Shown here piece by piece: positions 61,353-64,000 of a DNA stretch of 64,000 nucleotides. Each line of letters starts with the position of its first letter. Positions within the stretch are counted from its first letter, which is position 1. A program made the translations under genes and the position numbers. The stretch spans positions 144,753,190-144,817,189 of the forward strand of contig NC_068939.1 in NCBI RefSeq assembly GCF_016801865.2. Direction: 5' to 3'. Under the pieces are notes generated by a model. The model saw nothing but the letters and a program-made list of their open reading frames with translations. It was not told the DNA's origin and did not search any database. The stretch is from Culex pipiens pallens (Eukaryota > Arthropoda > Insecta > Diptera > Culicidae).

Positions 61353-62029
61353 AAGAGCTCCGCTATTCAATCATGTAAGTGTGATCACATTTCCTATAAT
61401 TATTCATGCGTCCGATTACCAATTGCATAACCATGGGTCATTCAATTTAAAGCTGAGCTTTTTTTTACTCAAGTGGGTGTAGGTTAAGTCCGTGGATAAC
61501 GTATGAGTAAAATAGGGGCAAATGGGGTGAAAGTGCATTTTTTTACATTTTTAATTTGCCCTCTCTTATGTTGCTTAGCTGAACGTATCGCAGATTTGGT
61601 TTTAACCCGTGATGTTGAGCCAGTTTGATGACATTCAAACCGGGCAATGAGATAAGAGTGAGTCAGCTTAATTACCTTTCAGTTTTGTAATAACGACATC
61701 TCGTTGTAATAACGTGGGGAAACAAGCAATGTCGTCTGCTATCACCGAAAATGATTTTGTTCCGGTCTGTGCTGTACGACACTGCCCGGGGTTATTATTT
61801 ATTTTTATTAATTATTTTATTGAGACATTCAAACAGTAAACCAGCACTTTATTTAAATTCAATTGACAAGAACTTTTGTAAGATTTCGTTTACGGATTAC
61901 ATATAGCTAAGGCTCCCAACTCTACGGATTTTTTCCTTACCGTACAGATTTTCGATCCTCTCCGAGGATTTTTAACAGGCCGGAATTTTTGTACGAAATT
62001 TTTTGCATGATACGGATTTGTACGAAAGG
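61353..62029. other. intergenic, no supported gene
   Basis: AT-rich upstream flank of OBP 3. Nothing else is recognised. Confidence 0.35.
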
Positions 62030-63066
62030 AGAATGGGCAAATTTGTATGGGAGCTGGTCCAAGGATGTACACGAACGGGACCAACTTTTTTCGAAAGATC
62101 TCGCCGAGACATGAAAAAAAGTCTTCTGGACCAACTCTCTAAACCCCGGGGTTCAAAAGTTATAAGTTGTTGAAGTTTGAGCATTTTGGGTTAAAATGTA
62201 CAAAAAAACGTATTTTTGCTATTTCTTAAATCATTCATAAAATCTCTGTTTCATTATAGATTTCGATTTCCTTTACTTCATTCGACGCGTATCAGCAAAA
62301 ACTATGAGAACTATGGTCCAGAACATCCCAACATAACAGCAATACAGTCTGCCATACTCACTGAATCTTTGCGGTTATGATGCGCGGTTAAAAATCATCG
62401 ACCTTTTTCTTGTTACAGTGACCCAAATATCTAAACTCCAGGGAGTCCTAGGATGACCAAAGACATCCCAACACATTAACAAAGCAGTCTACCATACTCA
62501 CTGAAGCCATGCGGGTATGATCCGTGGTCAAAAACCGGCAACATCTTGCTTGTTACGGCGGTAGAATCACCGGTCTTAACTCCAAGGAGTTCTCGGATGA
62601 CTCAGACCATCCCAATAAGTTGTTACAACATTGCACTGAAGCCTTCCATACTCACTGAAGCAGTTTGGGTCGGATCCGGTATCAAAACCTTGAAGTTTCG
62701 ACTTGTTTCTATGGGATGCCTCTTGCACAAACGGTTCAAACGGATAAAAACAAGAGAAATCATGTTTCAATCATGCTAAGACATATCAGAACTCATAGTT
62801 TTTGCTGATACGCGTCGAATGAAGTAAAGAAAATCGAAATCTATAATGAAACAGAGATTTTATGAATGATTTAAGAAATAGCTAAAATACGTTTTTTTGT
62901 ACATTTTAACCCAAAATGCTCAAACTTCAACAACTTGTAACTTTTGAACCCCGGGGTTTAGAGAGTTGGTCCAGAAGACTTTTTTTCATGTCTCGGCGAG
63001 ATCATTCGAAAAAAGTTGGTCCCGTTCGTGTACATCCTTGGACCAAATTTGCCCATTCTCCTTTAA
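62030..63066. mobile_element. foldback element with tandem units in its loop
   Basis: Left arm 'GAGAATGGGCAAATTTG' (62030), 'GACATGAAAAAAAGTCTTCTG' (62108), 'TTGACTTCATTCGACGCGT'-like end (62270-62290) pairs with the inverted 'ACGCGTCGAATGAAGTAAAG' (62811), 'CAGAAGACTTTTTTTCATGTC' (62972) and CAAATTTGCCCATTCTC (63045). The loop is the tandem array at 62340-62700. No transposase. Confidence 0.87.
62340..62700 (+). repeat. about three imperfect tandem units of 140-155 bp
   Basis: The marker CCATACTCACTGAA recurs at about 62351, 62493 and 62648, each followed by a GCGG/GGG..ATGAT or GGATCCG-like stretch and AAAAACC. CTCCA(A)GGAGT..GGATGAC also repeats at about 62437 and 62581. Non-coding. Confidence 0.75.
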
Positions 63067-63604
63067 ACAACTTTTTAAAAATTTCATTTCTTTTTTGATT
63101 GGGCCAAAGTTTTTGCTAATTAGATATTTTTGTTTTTAAGCAGGGGTAAATAACACGGAAATACCAAATTTTGGTATTACTTGTGCAAATACCACCGACC
63201 AAAATGTGCCCTTGGTTGCCCAGTCATAAATGGTAAAATACCATGAAATCATTCCAAAGTTTTGTATGTAGAAAGGCACAACAATATCAAACCATGTTAT
63301 TCCAAGGGTAAAATAATACCACAAAATAAAACCATTTCAATACCAAGTTGAGGTCTTCTGGATTTTTGACATTGCTTGAAAATTCCCGTTTTCATTGAAA
63401 GCATTCGCTTTGATACATCATTTCAGCGCAAAATTAATTATTTTGTCAAAATTTGGTGTCCGACCAGTTTTAGCTAGTGTTGGCGTAAATCGACTTGCGA
63501 TAAGATGGCACGATCACGATGAGTGTATTAACGAACTCATCGTGATCGTGCCATGGTTTCGAAACTGTTTTGAAATTTTGATTGTTTTTAAATATTATTT
63601 TACA
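63067..63604. other. intergenic with small palindromes
   Basis: 63140-63345 contains inverted GGTATT/AATACC words (a small MITE-like stretch), and 63505-63556 is a near-perfect palindrome (GGCACGATCACGATGAG facing CTCATCGTGATCGTGCC). Confidence 0.5.
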
Positions 63605-63765
63605 TGCCAAAACGGACTTTAAAGGGTAGTACCGTTCTTCCGCCACGAGACATCGACAAATGGGCCTTAGGGACTAAGATTACCCATCAAGACAAAGTTC
63701 CACGAAAATTGCAGCAGGCTGGCGACAACTGTTTCTGATTTCGTGTGCGCTGGCAGGGTATAACC
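63605..63765 (+). mobile_element. diverged end of a family B foldback
   Basis: GTAGTACCGTTCTTCCGCCACGAGA-like sequence, AAGACAAAGTTCCACG and CTGATTTCGTGTGCGCTGGCAG-like sequence match, with many changes, the right arm of the element at 1888-3632 (3478-3620). Only this end is seen. Confidence 0.65.
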
Positions 63766-64000
63766 CCTTTTTAATTACAATGCAAATTCATTATCCAAAT
63801 GAGTATCATAGCACATATCACGCTCTGCTCACTTTCAGCTCAAGCCGTGACTAAGCAGTATTGTTAGTATTTACTTGATCTACGCACAATGCAGTCACTA
63901 AATGAAACTCACAGGATCATTAGTGCGCAATCCAAATTTTACAATTCCTACGAAGGGCTCATTAATCATATTCGTAAATATTAATGTTTACATTTGCTAG
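63766..64000. other. intergenic, no supported gene
   Basis: No gene is visible up to the end of the window. Confidence 0.35.

Overview
This window reads as nuclear DNA of a culicine mosquito, most likely Culex. The evidence is short GT-AG introns of about 55-65 bp, insect-type genes (six-cysteine odorant-binding proteins and secreted Tyr/Pro-rich cuticle-like proteins), tRNA-derived SINEs, and a very high load of foldback and miniature DNA elements. No bacterial operons, CRISPR arrays, rRNA genes or viral coding regions were seen. The species is an inference from style, not from a database match.

Five to six genes can be supported, and they fill only a small part of the 64 kb. (1) 11968-12934 (-) is a two-exon gene for a small secreted His/Pro/Tyr-rich protein. 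(2) 31652-32842 (-) is the main exon of a secreted protein with YLPP motifs, probably cuticular; its start codon probably lies in a 5' exon at about 35577-35862. (3) 51875-54066 (+) is Coq8 (ADCK3/COQ8A), the UbiB atypical kinase of ubiquinone biosynthesis, in four exons. (4-6) Three tandem odorant-binding protein genes on the minus strand (54135-54621, 58887-59380, 60759-61272) share identical cysteine spacing and a phase-0 intron just after the signal peptide. Coq8 and the first OBP gene are convergent, with 68 bp between their stop codons.

The rest is mostly repeats. From 0.5 to 3.6 kb there are two large foldbacks, one carrying a nested 389-bp TIR element that itself holds a tRNA-like unit. 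From 3.8 to 4.3 kb is a 7-bp repeat array. From 5.9 to 9.1 kb is a retroposon with a 22-bp target duplication, interrupted by a 2.4-kb TIR element with TA duplications. From 13.9 to 15.5 kb is an element built of 164-bp tandem units plus a second tandem repeat. From 17 to 21.5 kb is a cluster of foldbacks. From 22.2 to 23.05 kb is an 821-bp tRNA-headed retroposon with a 22-bp duplication. From 27.4 to 28.4 kb is a palindromic element with a perfect 8-bp duplication. From 28.7 to 30.1 kb is an almost uninterrupted ACTCT array of 1.4 kb. From 36 to 51.5 kb lie more small elements and foldbacks, one ending about 0.4 kb before Coq8. Between and after the OBP genes are further SINEs and foldbacks.

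The genes do not form one pathway. Coq8 is a mitochondrial housekeeping gene, the OBPs are secreted carrier proteins arising by tandem duplication, and the two Tyr/Pro-rich proteins look like extracellular-matrix or cuticle components. No new biological system is evident. The most unusual observations are the nested mobile elements with exact target duplications and the composite SINEs with two tRNA-like modules.
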